Origin: Ilumatobacteraceae bacterium
GTDB taxonomy: Bacteria; Actinomycetota; Acidimicrobiia; Acidimicrobiales; Ilumatobacteraceae
Assembly (NCBI GenBank): GCA_024643255.1
Contig: JAHENF010000003.1
Span: 64,260 to 128,259 of the forward strand
Reading direction: 5' to 3'
Length of the DNA: 64,000 nt
Shown: positions 33,600-42,021 of the stretch, in pieces
Numbering within the stretch: the stretch's first letter is position 1
Layout of the letters: each line of letters begins with the position of its first letter
The notes under the pieces: model-generated
What the model saw: the letters and a program-made list of their open reading frames with translations, nothing else
Databases searched by the model: none
What the model was told of the DNA's origin: nothing
Program-made: the position numbers and the translations under genes

Positions 33600-34393
33600 T
33601 CGACCTCGGCAAGGTCGACGTGATCGGCGTCGCCGTCGACGCGGTCGACTACGAAGCGGCGGTCGCCCGAATCATCGACGCCGCCGAGCGGTCGCAGCCG
33701 TACCGCGTCTCGGCGCTGGCGGTGCACGGGGTGATGACCGGCGTCGACGATCCCGAACACCTGAGCCGCCTCAACTCGTTCGACCTCGTGACCCCCGACG
33801 GGCAGCCGGTGCGTTGGGCGATGAACTGGATCCACCACACGAAGCTCCCCGAGCGAGTGTACGGCCCCGACCTCACCCTCGCCGTGTGCCGTGCGGCTGT
33901 CGAGCACGGCCTCTCGGTGTACTTCCACGGCAGTACACCTGACACGCTCGCGCACCTCGAACGCCGCCTCCCCACCCTGGTTCCCGGACTCGAGATCGCC
34001 GGCACCAGCCCGTCGAGCTTCACGACCTCGACGGTGATCGAGCTCGACGAGCTGGCCGAGCGCATCCGGGCGACGGGGGCATCGATCTGCTTCGTCGGGC
34101 TCGGGTGCCCGCGTCAGGAGGTGTTCGTGTTCGAGAACGCCGATCGCCTCGCCATGCCATGCCTCGCGGTCGGCGCGGCATTCGACTTCCACGCCGGGCT
34201 CCAGGCAGAGCCGCCGGCGTGGATCCAGCGCGCCGGGCTCCAGTGGATGCAGCGGCTGGTCGCCGACCCCCGCCGTCTGTGGCGCCGCTACCTCATCCTC
34301 AACCCTCGATACGTCGGTCGGGTGCTGCTGGCGCGCCTCGGTCGAGACACCGCCCCGGCGCCTGTACAACCTCGACACGTCGGCTACAGCTGA
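33596..34393 (+). CDS. WecG/TagA/CpsF-family glycosyltransferase
   Basis: 265 residues, GT26 family. The motifs [15 protein letters not shown] (Asp in the substrate loop), [28 protein letters not shown] and [13 protein letters not shown] are diagnostic. The enzyme adds the second sugar (ManNAc-type in characterised members) onto an undecaprenyl-diphosphate-linked sugar on the cytoplasmic face of the membrane. This fits with the phosphoglycosyl transferase encoded convergently next door, which would make its acceptor. Translationally coupled to the epimerase upstream. Confidence 0.9.
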   Translation: MIDLGKVDVIGVAVDAVDYEAAVARIIDAAERSQPYRVSALAVHGVMTGVDDPEHLSRLNSFDLVTPDGQPVRWAMNWIHHTKLPERVYGPDLTLAVCRAAVEHGLSVYFHGSTPDTLAHLERRLPTLVPGLEIAGTSPSSFTTSTVIELDELAERIRATGASICFVGLGCPRQEVFVFENADRLAMPCLAVGAAFDFHAGLQAEPPAWIQRAGLQWMQRLVADPRRLWRRYLILNPRYVGRVLLARLGRDTAPAPVQPRHVGYS

Positions 34394-34420
34394 GCGACGA
34401 CGCGTCGCGTCAGGACACGC
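34394..34420. terminator. Possible hairpin between convergent genes
   Basis: GCGACG-ACG-CGTCGC (34394-34408) is a 6-bp GC-only stem with a 3-nt loop directly after the CpsF stop, in the 27-bp gap before the convergent sugar-transferase stop. There is no T-tract, so termination is tentative. Confidence 0.35.
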
Positions 34421-35125
34421 TCACGAGCCGGCGTTGGCGCCGAACATCGCGGCCGGAGTCCTGGCCATGATCCACAGGTCGGTCCGCATCGACACGTGCT
34501 CCACGTAGTCGAGGTCCCACTGGCCGTTCTCGTGCATCGGACCGCGTCCGCGTGCAGAGATCTGCCAGAGTCCGGTGAGGCCCGGCTTCACCTGGTGGCG
34601 TTGGTGCAGGCCCGCAGCGTAGGTGTCGACGACCGACGGCAGCTCGGGGCGCGGCCCGACGATGCTCATCTCGCCGCGCAGCACGTTGAACAACTGCGGG
34701 AGTTCATCGAGGCTGTAGCGACGCAACATCCGTCCCACCGAGGTGTGACGTGGATCGCGATCGGTCTTGTGGGTGAAGCGACGGTCATGGATCACGTCGA
34801 GGCGCTGGCCACGACGGTCCGGGCGCATCGTGCGGAACTTGAGGACCTCGAAGTGTTCCCCGTCGAGGCCGACGCGACGTTGCCGGAACAGGACCGGACG
34901 CCCCATCGACACCGCGACGACGCCGGCGACCACGAGCATGGGGACCGCGGACACGACGAGCAGCGATGCCGCGACCACCCGATCCATCGCCGGCTTGAGC
35001 AGCCCGACGTACATGCCACGGGGCGCACGGATTTCCCTGGTCGGGAACTGGACGACCGACGCCGAGTGCAGCCCGCCGGCCGTCGGCAGGGCCTCGTCGC
35101 CCCACGGTACGAGTTCGCTCGTCAT
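34421..35125 (-). CDS. Undecaprenyl-phosphate sugar phosphotransferase (monotopic PGT)
   Basis: 234 residues. One hydrophobic segment (about 50-75), then the bacterial sugar-transferase core: PVLFRQRRVGLDGEHFEVLKFRTM, RRYSLDELPQLFNVLRGEMSIVGPRPELP (catalytic Asp-Glu) and KPGLTGLWQISARG. The enzyme transfers a sugar-1-phosphate from a UDP-sugar to undecaprenyl phosphate, initiating repeat-unit synthesis. ATG 35125 is chosen over 35143 because GGAAGGCGG lies just upstream as a Shine-Dalgarno sequence, one of few in the window. It is shorter than WbaP because it lacks the N-terminal multi-TM region, and matches the small PglC/ExoY form. Confidence 0.92.
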   Translation of the reverse strand: MTSELVPWGDEALPTAGGLHSASVVQFPTREIRAPRGMYVGLLKPAMDRVVAASLLVVSAVPMLVVAGVVAVSMGRPVLFRQRRVGLDGEHFEVLKFRTMRPDRRGQRLDVIHDRRFTHKTDRDPRHTSVGRMLRRYSLDELPQLFNVLRGEMSIVGPRPELPSVVDTYAAGLHQRHQVKPGLTGLWQISARGRGPMHENGQWDLDYVEHVSMRTDLWIMARTPAAMFGANAGS

Positions 35126-35148
35126 TGTTCCGCCTTCCATCAAGCCCG

Positions 35149-35169
35149 CGGAGATTCAGTCACTCTCCG
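35149..35169. repeat. Inverted repeat upstream of the sugar transferase gene
   Basis: CGGAGA and TCTCCG (35149-35154, 35164-35169) flank a 9-nt spacer, 24 nt before the sugar-transferase start on the minus strand. It could fold in its 5' leader or be an operator in the 220-bp divergent gap before the sulfotransferase start. I see no other clear element there. Confidence 0.35.
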
Positions 35170-35345
35170 TAGCGTTCAACCCGCCACCAGTCGCCGGATC
35201 AGTCGATCGGTATGCCGACTGCGCCTGTACTGGAGCGGATATTCTCCCACGCCGAGCGCGCAGGAGCCACCACATTGACCAAGACTTGACAGCCACGCAG
35301 AGTGAGACCCTGGCCGACATGGACAGCCGAGTACGCTGCGGGGAG

Positions 35346-36254
35346 ATGGAGATCGACGCGCGGATCCGGACTGCCGCACGTGTGGCGATCAGGGTCGGGG
35401 CGATGGCCACTGCCGACCTCCGACCCCTTCCCGATCTCGTGATCATCGGCGTCAAGCGCGGCGGCACGACCTCGCTGTTCCGCGACCTCGAGCGACATGG
35501 CGCGATGTGTCCGCTGGTTCCCTCTGCTCGACGGCTCCCGATGCGCGAGAACATGAAGGGCGTCCACTATTTCGACGGCGACATGGAGCGGTCGATGCGT
35601 TGGTACCGCAGTCACTTCCCGACGTCACTCAGCCGCCGCATCCGCACCCGGCGAGCCGGGTCCAGTTTCACCGCCGAGGCGAGCCCCTACTACTTCTTTC
35701 ATCCGCTGGCCGCCGAACGCGCTGCTGCACGACTGCCGACCACGAGGTTCGTCGTGATGCTGCGCGACCCGGTCGAGAGGACCGTGTCGCACTGGGCCGA
35801 GCAGACGCGCAATGGCGTCGAAACGCTCTCGCTCGACGATGCGCTCGACGCCGAGTCGGACCGGGTCGGCGACGACCGTGCCAGGCTCGCCGCCGGGACA
35901 CTCGGAGAGAGCGCCGCGGACGAGCAGCAGACCTATGCCGCACAGAGCGAATATGCCGCCTCGTACGATCGCTGGGTCGGCGCGGTCGGCGCGGAGCGCG
36001 TCACCGTGATCTTCTCCGAGGACTACTACGCCGATTCGTTCGGCACGGTCAGTCTCCTCACCGACGCCCTGGGCGCCGGCCCGCCGCCACCCGATGCTGT
36101 CGGGATCCACCGCAATGCCGCGCCGCGACCGGGCCGCATCGACCCGGATCTCGATGCCCGACTCACCGAGCGGTTCCGACCCGATGTCGAGCTCCTGAGC
36201 GAACGTCTCGGGCGAACTCCTCCATGGCCGCGCTTCGCGCCCGTCGCTCGATGA
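35346..36254 (+). CDS. PAPS-dependent sulfotransferase
   Basis: 302 residues from ATG 35346; an ATG at 35319 is in frame but TACGCT (35332-35337) ends 8 nt before 35346 and favours the later start. The 5'-phosphosulfate loop is VKRGGTTSLFRDL, and the 3'-phosphate binding segment is FVVMLRDPVERTVSHWAEQ (RDPxxRxxSxW), both standard for carbohydrate sulfotransferases. It would move sulfate from PAPS to a sugar hydroxyl. In this locus the acceptor is presumably the exopolysaccharide or a glycan intermediate, consistent with marine sulfated polysaccharides. No PAPS synthesis genes are visible in the window. Confidence 0.87.
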   Translation: MEIDARIRTAARVAIRVGAMATADLRPLPDLVIIGVKRGGTTSLFRDLERHGAMCPLVPSARRLPMRENMKGVHYFDGDMERSMRWYRSHFPTSLSRRIRTRRAGSSFTAEASPYYFFHPLAAERAAARLPTTRFVVMLRDPVERTVSHWAEQTRNGVETLSLDDALDAESDRVGDDRARLAAGTLGESAADEQQTYAAQSEYAASYDRWVGAVGAERVTVIFSEDYYADSFGTVSLLTDALGAGPPPPDAVGIHRNAAPRPGRIDPDLDARLTERFRPDVELLSERLGRTPPWPRFAPVAR

Positions 36255-36264
36255 AGGTCGATCG

Positions 36265-37431
36265 ATGAGGGTCCTGCAACTCCACACCCGCTACCGCATC
36301 CCGGCAGGTGAGGACTCGGTGGTCGACAACGAGGCGGCCGCCCTGCGCCGCGCCGGTCACGACGTCAGCCAGGTCGTCGTCGAGAATCCGTCGAACAGCG
36401 CCGACGCGATCCGCGAGCTCGCGCGGAGTCTGCACAATCGCCCCGTCGCTCGCCGGGTCCGCGCCGAGATCGAACGGTTCGAACCCGATGTGGTGCACGT
36501 CCACAACACGTGGTTCGCGATGTCGTCGTCGGCGATCGCAGCGGCCGCCGGCGTTCCCGTCGTGATGACGCTCCACAACTATCGACTGGGGTGCATCACC
36601 GTCGACCTGTTCCGAGACGGACGAGTCTGCACGGCGTGCGTCGGGCGTTCGCCGATCCGCGGGGTGGTGCACGGCTGCTATCGCGACTCGCGCCTGCAAT
36701 CGGCTGTTCAGGCGACCGAGGTGGTCGTGACCCGTCGGCGCGGCGTCCTCGATCGGGCTGTCGACCGCTTCGTCGCTCCCTCGGCGTTCATGGCCGACCG
36801 GCTCCTCGACATCGGCATCCCGGCCGAGCGGATGGTGGTGAAGCCCCACTTCGTCGCGGATCCCGGGCCGCGGAACGCGCCACCGTCCGCGTCGGGCGAT
36901 GTGCTCTACATCGGCCGGCTCGCCCCGGGCAAGGGTGTCGAGACGCTCCTGGCGTCGTGGGGCGACGCGGCCCGCTCCTCGGAACCCCCTCGTTCGAGAC
37001 TCGTGGTCATCGGCGACGGGCCGATGGCGGCCGACCTCCGCACGTCATTGCCCGCAGGCGCCGAGATGGTCGGATGGCTGTCACGGGCCGAGGTCACCGA
37101 ACGGCTCCTCACGGCGCGGGCACTCGTGATGCCGTCGGAGTGGTACGAACCATTCGGCATGGTCCTGATCGAAGCGATGAGTGCGGGTCTCCCGATCATC
37201 GTCACCTCGGCGTCGGGAGCCCGGGCCATCGTCGAGGCGCCCGATCGACTCGTCGTGCCACCTCGACAGCCCACGGCGCTCGCCACGGCGATTTCGTCGC
37301 TCGACGACGTCACCGTCGACGCGGTGGGGACGGCCAATCGCATCACCTTCGAGCAGCGCTACACCGAGCAGGTCGGGGTGGCGAATCTGGAGGCGCTCTA
37401 CCGCTCGACGATCGAGGCGTCCCGATCATGA
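36265..37431 (+). CDS. GT4-family glycosyltransferase
   Basis: 388 residues with the GT-B fold. N-terminal VLQLHTRYRIPAGEDSVVDNEAAALRRAGHDV is a typical GT4 start; VVMTLHNYRLGC is the acceptor-domain strand. The C-terminal donor site has VLYIGRLAPGKGVETLLASW and PSEWYEPFGMVLIEAMSAGLPIIVT, the E(x7)E retaining motif region. It should add a sugar to the lipid-linked repeat unit on the cytoplasmic side. The donor is not predictable. Spacing of 10 nt from the sulfotransferase and an ATGA overlap with the kinase-like gene indicate one operon. Confidence 0.88.
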   Translation: MRVLQLHTRYRIPAGEDSVVDNEAAALRRAGHDVSQVVVENPSNSADAIRELARSLHNRPVARRVRAEIERFEPDVVHVHNTWFAMSSSAIAAAAGVPVVMTLHNYRLGCITVDLFRDGRVCTACVGRSPIRGVVHGCYRDSRLQSAVQATEVVVTRRRGVLDRAVDRFVAPSAFMADRLLDIGIPAERMVVKPHFVADPGPRNAPPSASGDVLYIGRLAPGKGVETLLASWGDAARSSEPPRSRLVVIGDGPMAADLRTSLPAGAEMVGWLSRAEVTERLLTARALVMPSEWYEPFGMVLIEAMSAGLPIIVTSASGARAIVEAPDRLVVPPRQPTALATAISSLDDVTVDAVGTANRITFEQRYTEQVGVANLEALYRSTIEASRS

Positions 37432-38201
37432 GCGACTCGTTCGTCTCCTTCCCGTTCGCGCGTCGATTCACCATGCGCGCGGATGCCGGTCGATCGGCGC
37501 GCCGTGTTCGGCTCCTGGCCGGGACCTCGGATTGGCGACGCGACACGCTCGACCGAGCCGGCTCGGCAGCGATCGCCGTGTTCGGTACCCGAGCCTGGCG
37601 GAGGACGTCGCCGTGGGCGTGGCCCGATTGTTCGCCGAGCGAGCTCGTCGACGAACTCAGCGGAACACTTCCCGGCCTGGCGATCGTGGCCGCTGCAGCA
37701 CCGCGTCAGGCGGGCCGAGCCCGGCTGTCGCTCCTCGGACGCTTGGAGGGTCGCACGATCGTCGTCAAGCTCGGCCCACTCGGCGACGGCCTCGAGGTCG
37801 AGGCGACGGCGCTGGCGCTGTTGACCGACGATCCGCTCCCGGGGATCGCCACGCCGGCGGTCATCGAGACGGGCGCGCTGAGCCGGTTCGGCGGCGTCGC
37901 GTACCTCGCGACGTCGGCGCTCGGGCTCGACGGACAGCGCCCCGCACTCGACGAGCCGCTCCATGCGTTCGAGTCGGATCTCGCCGACCGGCTCAGCGCC
38001 CTCCCGCGTCCACCCGACTGCCCGGACGGGTGGGTTCCGACTCACGGTGATCTGACTCCGTGGAACCTGCGGCGCACGAGCTTCGGGCTCGCGCTGTTCG
38101 ACTGGGAGGCCGCCGGCTGGCGCCCGCGCGGCTCGGATCTCGATCACTACCGCCTGACCTGTGCCGAACTGCGGCGCTCGCGTCGCCGATCGGTCAGATG
38201 A
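37428..38201 (+). CDS. APH/choline kinase-like phosphotransferase
   Basis: 257 residues. The C-terminal half has VPTHGDLTPWNLR (HxDxxxxN catalytic loop) and LFDWEAAG (the metal-binding Asp), as in aminoglycoside/choline kinase-like folds. The N-terminal lobe carries RTIVVKLGP, with a likely ATP lysine. The protein is shorter than most APH enzymes. In a polysaccharide locus it may phosphorylate a sugar or alditol building block, but antibiotic or protein substrates cannot be excluded. Co-translated with the GT4 gene; its 3' end overlaps the convergent fibrinogen/FN3 gene by 8 nt. Confidence 0.7.
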   Translation: MSDSFVSFPFARRFTMRADAGRSARRVRLLAGTSDWRRDTLDRAGSAAIAVFGTRAWRRTSPWAWPDCSPSELVDELSGTLPGLAIVAAAAPRQAGRARLSLLGRLEGRTIVVKLGPLGDGLEVEATALALLTDDPLPGIATPAVIETGALSRFGGVAYLATSALGLDGQRPALDEPLHAFESDLADRLSALPRPPDCPDGWVPTHGDLTPWNLRRTSFGLALFDWEAAGWRPRGSDLDHYRLTCAELRRSRRRSVR

Positions 38202-41200
38202 CCACAACCGCCGACGCCGTGCGATACGACGAGTTGCCGGCGGCGTCGAACGCCTGCACCTGGATGTAGTGGGTTCCCGGACCGAGGCCGACGACGTTGA
38301 CCGCTGTGGTCGGACTGGCCACGACCGCCACCTCGACACCGTTGCGAGTCACCCGATACCTCGCCACGCCGACGTTGTCACGCGAGGCCGACCACGCCAC
38401 GTCGATCGATCCGTCCGGGCGTGCGACCGCGGTCAGGTCACGGGGCGTCGACGGATTGGTCGTGTCGGCGACCGGTGTCGGCGCGATCGTCACCTTGAAC
38501 GATGCCGTGCGATACGACGAGTTGCCGGCGGCATCGAACGCCTGGACTTGGAGGTAGTGGTCGCCCGGGCCGAGCGCGGGCAGGTTGACGGCCGTGAGCG
38601 TGCCGGGCACGACCGCGACCTCGACCGCATTGCGCGTCACGCGGTACGACGTGACACCGACGTTGTCGCGCGACGGCGACCAACTCACGTCGACCGACGC
38701 GTTCGGCAACACGATGGCGGTCAGATCACGAGGCGTCGACGGGTTGGAGGTGTCGGCCACCGGCGGTGGGTCGACGTCGACCACCGGAAGGGTCGTCGTC
38801 GTGACGTCGGGCGGCACCGGCGGCACCGTGGTGTCGGTGGGGATCAGCCGACCGAGCACCGATTCGGTGCGGGCCGACTCGTTGCCGGCCGCGTCCCGGG
38901 CGGCCACCTGGATGTAGTGGTCGCCAGTGCCGAGATCGAGTCGGGCCGACGTCACGTCGGCAGCGACGGTCGCGACGAGCGTGCCATTGCGATACACGGC
39001 GTAGCCGGCGACGCCGACGTCGTCGGTCGACGCGCTCCAGCTCGCCGTCAAGGTCACCGATGCTGCATCGGCAGCGACGGTGAGGTCACGCGGCACCGAC
39101 GGCGCCGACACGTCCGCGCCGGCGAGGTCGACGCGCACCGACGCCGTCTTGTTCGAGTCGTTCCCTGCCGCGTCGAATGCCTGCACCTGCAACCAGTGGG
39201 TCCCGCGGCCGAGACCGGGGAGGTTCACGGACGTTTCGGTGACGACGACGAGCTCCACACCGTTGCGCAACACTCGATAGCCGGCGATGCCGACGTTGTC
39301 GGTGGACGCCGTCCACGAGAGATCGATCGACTGGTCGGGACGAACCACGGCGGCGAGATTCTTCGGCGTCTTCGGCTTCACGTTGTCGACGGCGCGGAGC
39401 ACGCTCGTCGTGGCCGAGCGGTTCCCGGCGGGGTCGACGGCGCGCACGAAGTAGCGGTCGGCGCTCGAGCCGGCCGGGTCGACGTAACTCGTGCCGTAGA
39501 CCAGCGGGCTCACCACTCGGTCGTTGCGCAGCACTTCGTAGCCGATGTAGCCAGCACGGTCGTCGGTCGATGGCGTCCAGCTGAGGTCGATGCCGCCGCC
39601 CGACCGGACCGACGCGAGCGCCTGGGGGACGGTGGGAGCGGTCGTGTCGCGGGGGCAGAACTTCGAGAAACCCTCGAGGTACTGACGTTGTCCGTTGACG
39701 TACGGCCCGCCCAGGAAGTCGCCGCCGAACCAGACGCAGCCGTCGACGTCGGTGTGGAGCGCCCAGGCGCCCTCCGAGTACGCCGAGCGCAGCCCCGGGA
39801 CGAAGTCGGCGGCGTAGGCGTGCGTGGTGACGTCGAATGCCCCGATCCAGTTGTAGACGTCGGCGCGCGTGTAGTTGTCGGGCAACGGATACGACGTCGC
39901 GTCGGTGTAGATCCAGGCGTTCCCGTGGCTGCCCTGCATCACGTGCTGCCCTGCGAGGGTGAGCACCTGGGTGTCGCCTCCCTGGTCCTGTGCGACGTAG
40001 GACTTGAGCAGGCGGTAGTCGTCGGCGCGGTACACGTGCGTGTTGTGCTCCGAGCCCCCCTGCCAGACCTCGGACCCGACGCTGAGGACCGCCTGCTGGT
40101 ACCGGCGAGCGATGTTGCTTGTCGTCCACAGCGGTTCGGCGAGGCCGCCGACGACCGAACCGTCGGCGGCGTTCAATGTCCCGACACCCATCCGATCGAC
40201 ATCGTTGATGCCGCTCAGCGAGCCGGCGATCTGCACTCGGCCGTTCGTCGCATCGACGTCGTAGGGAACGCCGTGCACGTCGGGGCGGAATGCCGTGTCG
40301 GGATTGCCGGTGGCGACCGACACCCGTGCGAGACGTCCGACCTGCAGCGTGCGCTGCGTCCCGGCGATGCTCGTGAAGTTGCCGCCGACGTAGATCCAGT
40401 CGCCGTCGACGTCCACCGCTCGGGCGAGCGGGCGCTGGGTGGTCCCCGAGACCGACAACGAGGCGCGCCAGGAGGCATCGACGGCGCCGGTGACCGGATC
40501 GAGCGCAGCGAGCGCGCTGGTGCCGGCCACACCGTTCACGTTGGTGAACTGCCCGGCGACGATCAGCCGTCCGCCGGCGATGTCGAGATCCCACACGGTG
40601 CCGTCGAGCGCGGGCCGGAACGTGCTGATCCATGCGCCGCTCGCCCGGTCGAAGGCGGCGATGTACGGCTGTTTCACGAGCGATCCGTTCGCGGTGTCGC
40701 GCACGTCGGAGAACTTGCCCCCGACGTAGACGCGATCACCCCAGGTGGTGATCGCGAGGACCGGCGTGTCGAGCTGCGGCTCGGAGTCACCGACCTTGAG
40801 CACTCCGCTCACTCCCCCGGCGATCTCGATCGGCCGATCGTCGAGCATCGGGCTGAGCGTCTGCGCGGGAAGGCCCCCGTCGGCGATCGTCGGCAGTGGC
40901 GCGGACATCGTCCGTGGGCGCAGGAAGAGTTGCGTGAACGGGATCGCCTGGTTCTCGGTGTTGTACTCCCAGAGGTACGACGTGGCGTTGCGCTCTCCGT
41001 CGACGTTGCCGCGATACGAGAACCCGGCCTGCCGACCGTGGCCGCTCCACGGAAACGTGAACCAGCCGTCGCGATTGGTGGCGCTGCGGTTCCCGGCGCC
41101 GGACTCGCCCCACATCGCGAGCGAGGAGTCCTTCGTGTTGGACCCGGTGCCCCTGGTGCCGTCGATCGAGAACGACGAGAGTCGGTGCCCGCCACCGAGC

Positions 41201-41772
41201 GCCCATGACCATCGTCCGAGGTCGAGGAAGTTCCACCGCAGGTCCTGCCACGACGACCCGGTCTTGTCCGCGGCGCGCCGTACCCGCAGCCCGTCGGCGA
41301 GATCCTTGACCGCGCCGCCGGTCAACAGGGCATCGATGGTGTCGGTCGAGAGTGCCGCGGGTGAGAACGCGTCCGGGCCGGTGACGGTCTCGCGCAGCTT
41401 GGCCGCTGTCGACTGGCCGTAGTCGCGGAACGTCCATCCCTCCCGGCCACGGGCGATCATGACCCAGCCGCCGCCATCGGTGGTCATGTCGCAGTAGAAC
41501 TGCTCCGGGCGAACGAGCTGATCGTTGCGCAGCCAGTAGATCCCGTCGCTGCTGCCAGGATGCAGCTGCTTGATCTCCCAGCACGATGCGGCCGCGTCCG
41601 CCGGGTTCGTGCCGTCGGCTCGGCCGGGTTCCACGGCAACCGCGACGCTCGACACGATCGCCACGCCGGCAGCGATGCCCGAGACCGCGAGCAGTGCGAC
41701 CAGGGATCGGGCCCGCCACCCGACCCCTGGCCTGATCCGGTCGTCCCCGTGGAGTTCGTGACTGCGTTGCAT
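38194..41772 (-). CDS. Giant secreted fibrinogen-like/FN3 repeat surface protein
   Basis: About 1192 residues from ATG 41772, which has a GGAGAG Shine-Dalgarno sequence. A hydrophobic N-terminal segment (SLVALLAVSGIAAGVAIVSS) acts as signal or anchor. Order of domains: a fibrinogen-related domain (SCWEIKQLHPGSSDGIYWL, FYCDMTTDGGGWVMIARG); a beta-propeller-like region with repeated motifs such as VYVGGKFSDV, LIVAGQFTNV and IYVGGNFTSI; then five FN3 modules (TPxNLxA...IDLSWxxSxDNVGxxxYRV...). The fourth and fifth are near-copies at the DNA level. A Thr/Pro linker lies between FN3 three and four. No LPXTG or catalytic motif is seen. Probably a matrix, adhesin or glycan-binding protein for the polysaccharide made by the flanking genes. 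Confidence 0.85.
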   Translation of the reverse strand: MQRSHELHGDDRIRPGVGWRARSLVALLAVSGIAAGVAIVSSVAVAVEPGRADGTNPADAAASCWEIKQLHPGSSDGIYWLRNDQLVRPEQFYCDMTTDGGGWVMIARGREGWTFRDYGQSTAAKLRETVTGPDAFSPAALSTDTIDALLTGGAVKDLADGLRVRRAADKTGSSWQDLRWNFLDLGRWSWALGGGHRLSSFSIDGTRGTGSNTKDSSLAMWGESGAGNRSATNRDGWFTFPWSGHGRQAGFSYRGNVDGERNATSYLWEYNTENQAIPFTQLFLRPRTMSAPLPTIADGGLPAQTLSPMLDDRPIEIAGGVSGVLKVGDSEPQLDTPVLAITTWGDRVYVGGKFSDVRDTANGSLVKQPYIAAFDRASGAWISTFRPALDGTVWDLDIAGGRLIVAGQFTNVNGVAGTSALAALDPVTGAVDASWRASLSVSGTTQRPLARAVDVDGDWIYVGGNFTSIAGTQRTLQVGRLARVSVATGNPDTAFRPDVHGVPYDVDATNGRVQIAGSLSGINDVDRMGVGTLNAADGSVVGGLAEPLWTTSNIARRYQQAVLSVGSEVWQGGSEHNTHVYRADDYRLLKSYVAQDQGGDTQVLTLAGQHVMQGSHGNAWIYTDATSYPLPDNYTRADVYNWIGAFDVTTHAYAADFVPGLRSAYSEGAWALHTDVDGCVWFGGDFLGGPYVNGQRQYLEGFSKFCPRDTTAPTVPQALASVRSGGGIDLSWTPSTDDRAGYIGYEVLRNDRVVSPLVYGTSYVDPAGSSADRYFVRAVDPAGNRSATTSVLRAVDNVKPKTPKNLAAVVRPDQSIDLSWTASTDNVGIAGYRVLRNGVELVVVTETSVNLPGLGRGTHWLQVQAFDAAGNDSNKTASVRVDLAGADVSAPSVPRDLTVAADAASVTLTASWSASTDDVGVAGYAVYRNGTLVATVAADVTSARLDLGTGDHYIQVAARDAAGNESARTESVLGRLIPTDTTVPPVPPDVTTTTLPVVDVDPPPVADTSNPSTPRDLTAIVLPNASVDVSWSPSRDNVGVTSYRVTRNAVEVAVVPGTLTAVNLPALGPGDHYLQVQAFDAAGNSSYRTASFKVTIAPTPVADTTNPSTPRDLTAVARPDGSIDVAWSASRDNVGVARYRVTRNGVEVAVVASPTTAVNVVGLGPGTHYIQVQAFDAAGNSSYRTASAVVVI

Positions 41773-42021
41773 ACGTTCTCTCTCCGCCGACTGCACCGGA
41801 TGTGCACCGCCGACAGTACGGCCGCTCGATCACGCGCCGCCACGAAAAGTGGTCAAGATCGCGCGCAATGCCACACTCTGTGTGGTTTTCGCCCGCCGGA
41901 GCGTGAAGCTGCGCTCCGAAGCTTCAACGAATGCTCAAGCTCACCGGCGCCTGGCCCGATGACCTTGCGTGGAGCAGGTGGACACGCGCGCTGGGCGATC
42001 GGTGACGGGCGTCATCGGGCC
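41773..42021. promoter_or_regulatory. 249-bp divergent control region of the polysaccharide locus
   Basis: This gap separates the surface-protein gene (minus) from the Wzz/kinase-like gene (plus). It holds two inverted repeats: CCAC-GAAAA-GTGG (41840-41852) and CCACAC-TCT-GTGTGG (41871-41885), the latter followed by TTTT, so it might be an operator or a weak plus-strand terminator. No clear -10 is recognisable. Confidence 0.4.

Noticed and set aside
38161..41208. Long plus-strand open frame opposite the fibrinogen/FN3 gene
   Set aside because: It is antisense to a gene with clear domains; the translation is Arg/Val/Asp-rich without a recognisable fold, as expected from a GC-rich shadow frame.
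41871..41889. Rho-independent terminator
   Set aside because: The hairpin has a short T run, but no plus-strand gene ends upstream (the neighbour is divergent), so an operator is at least as likely.
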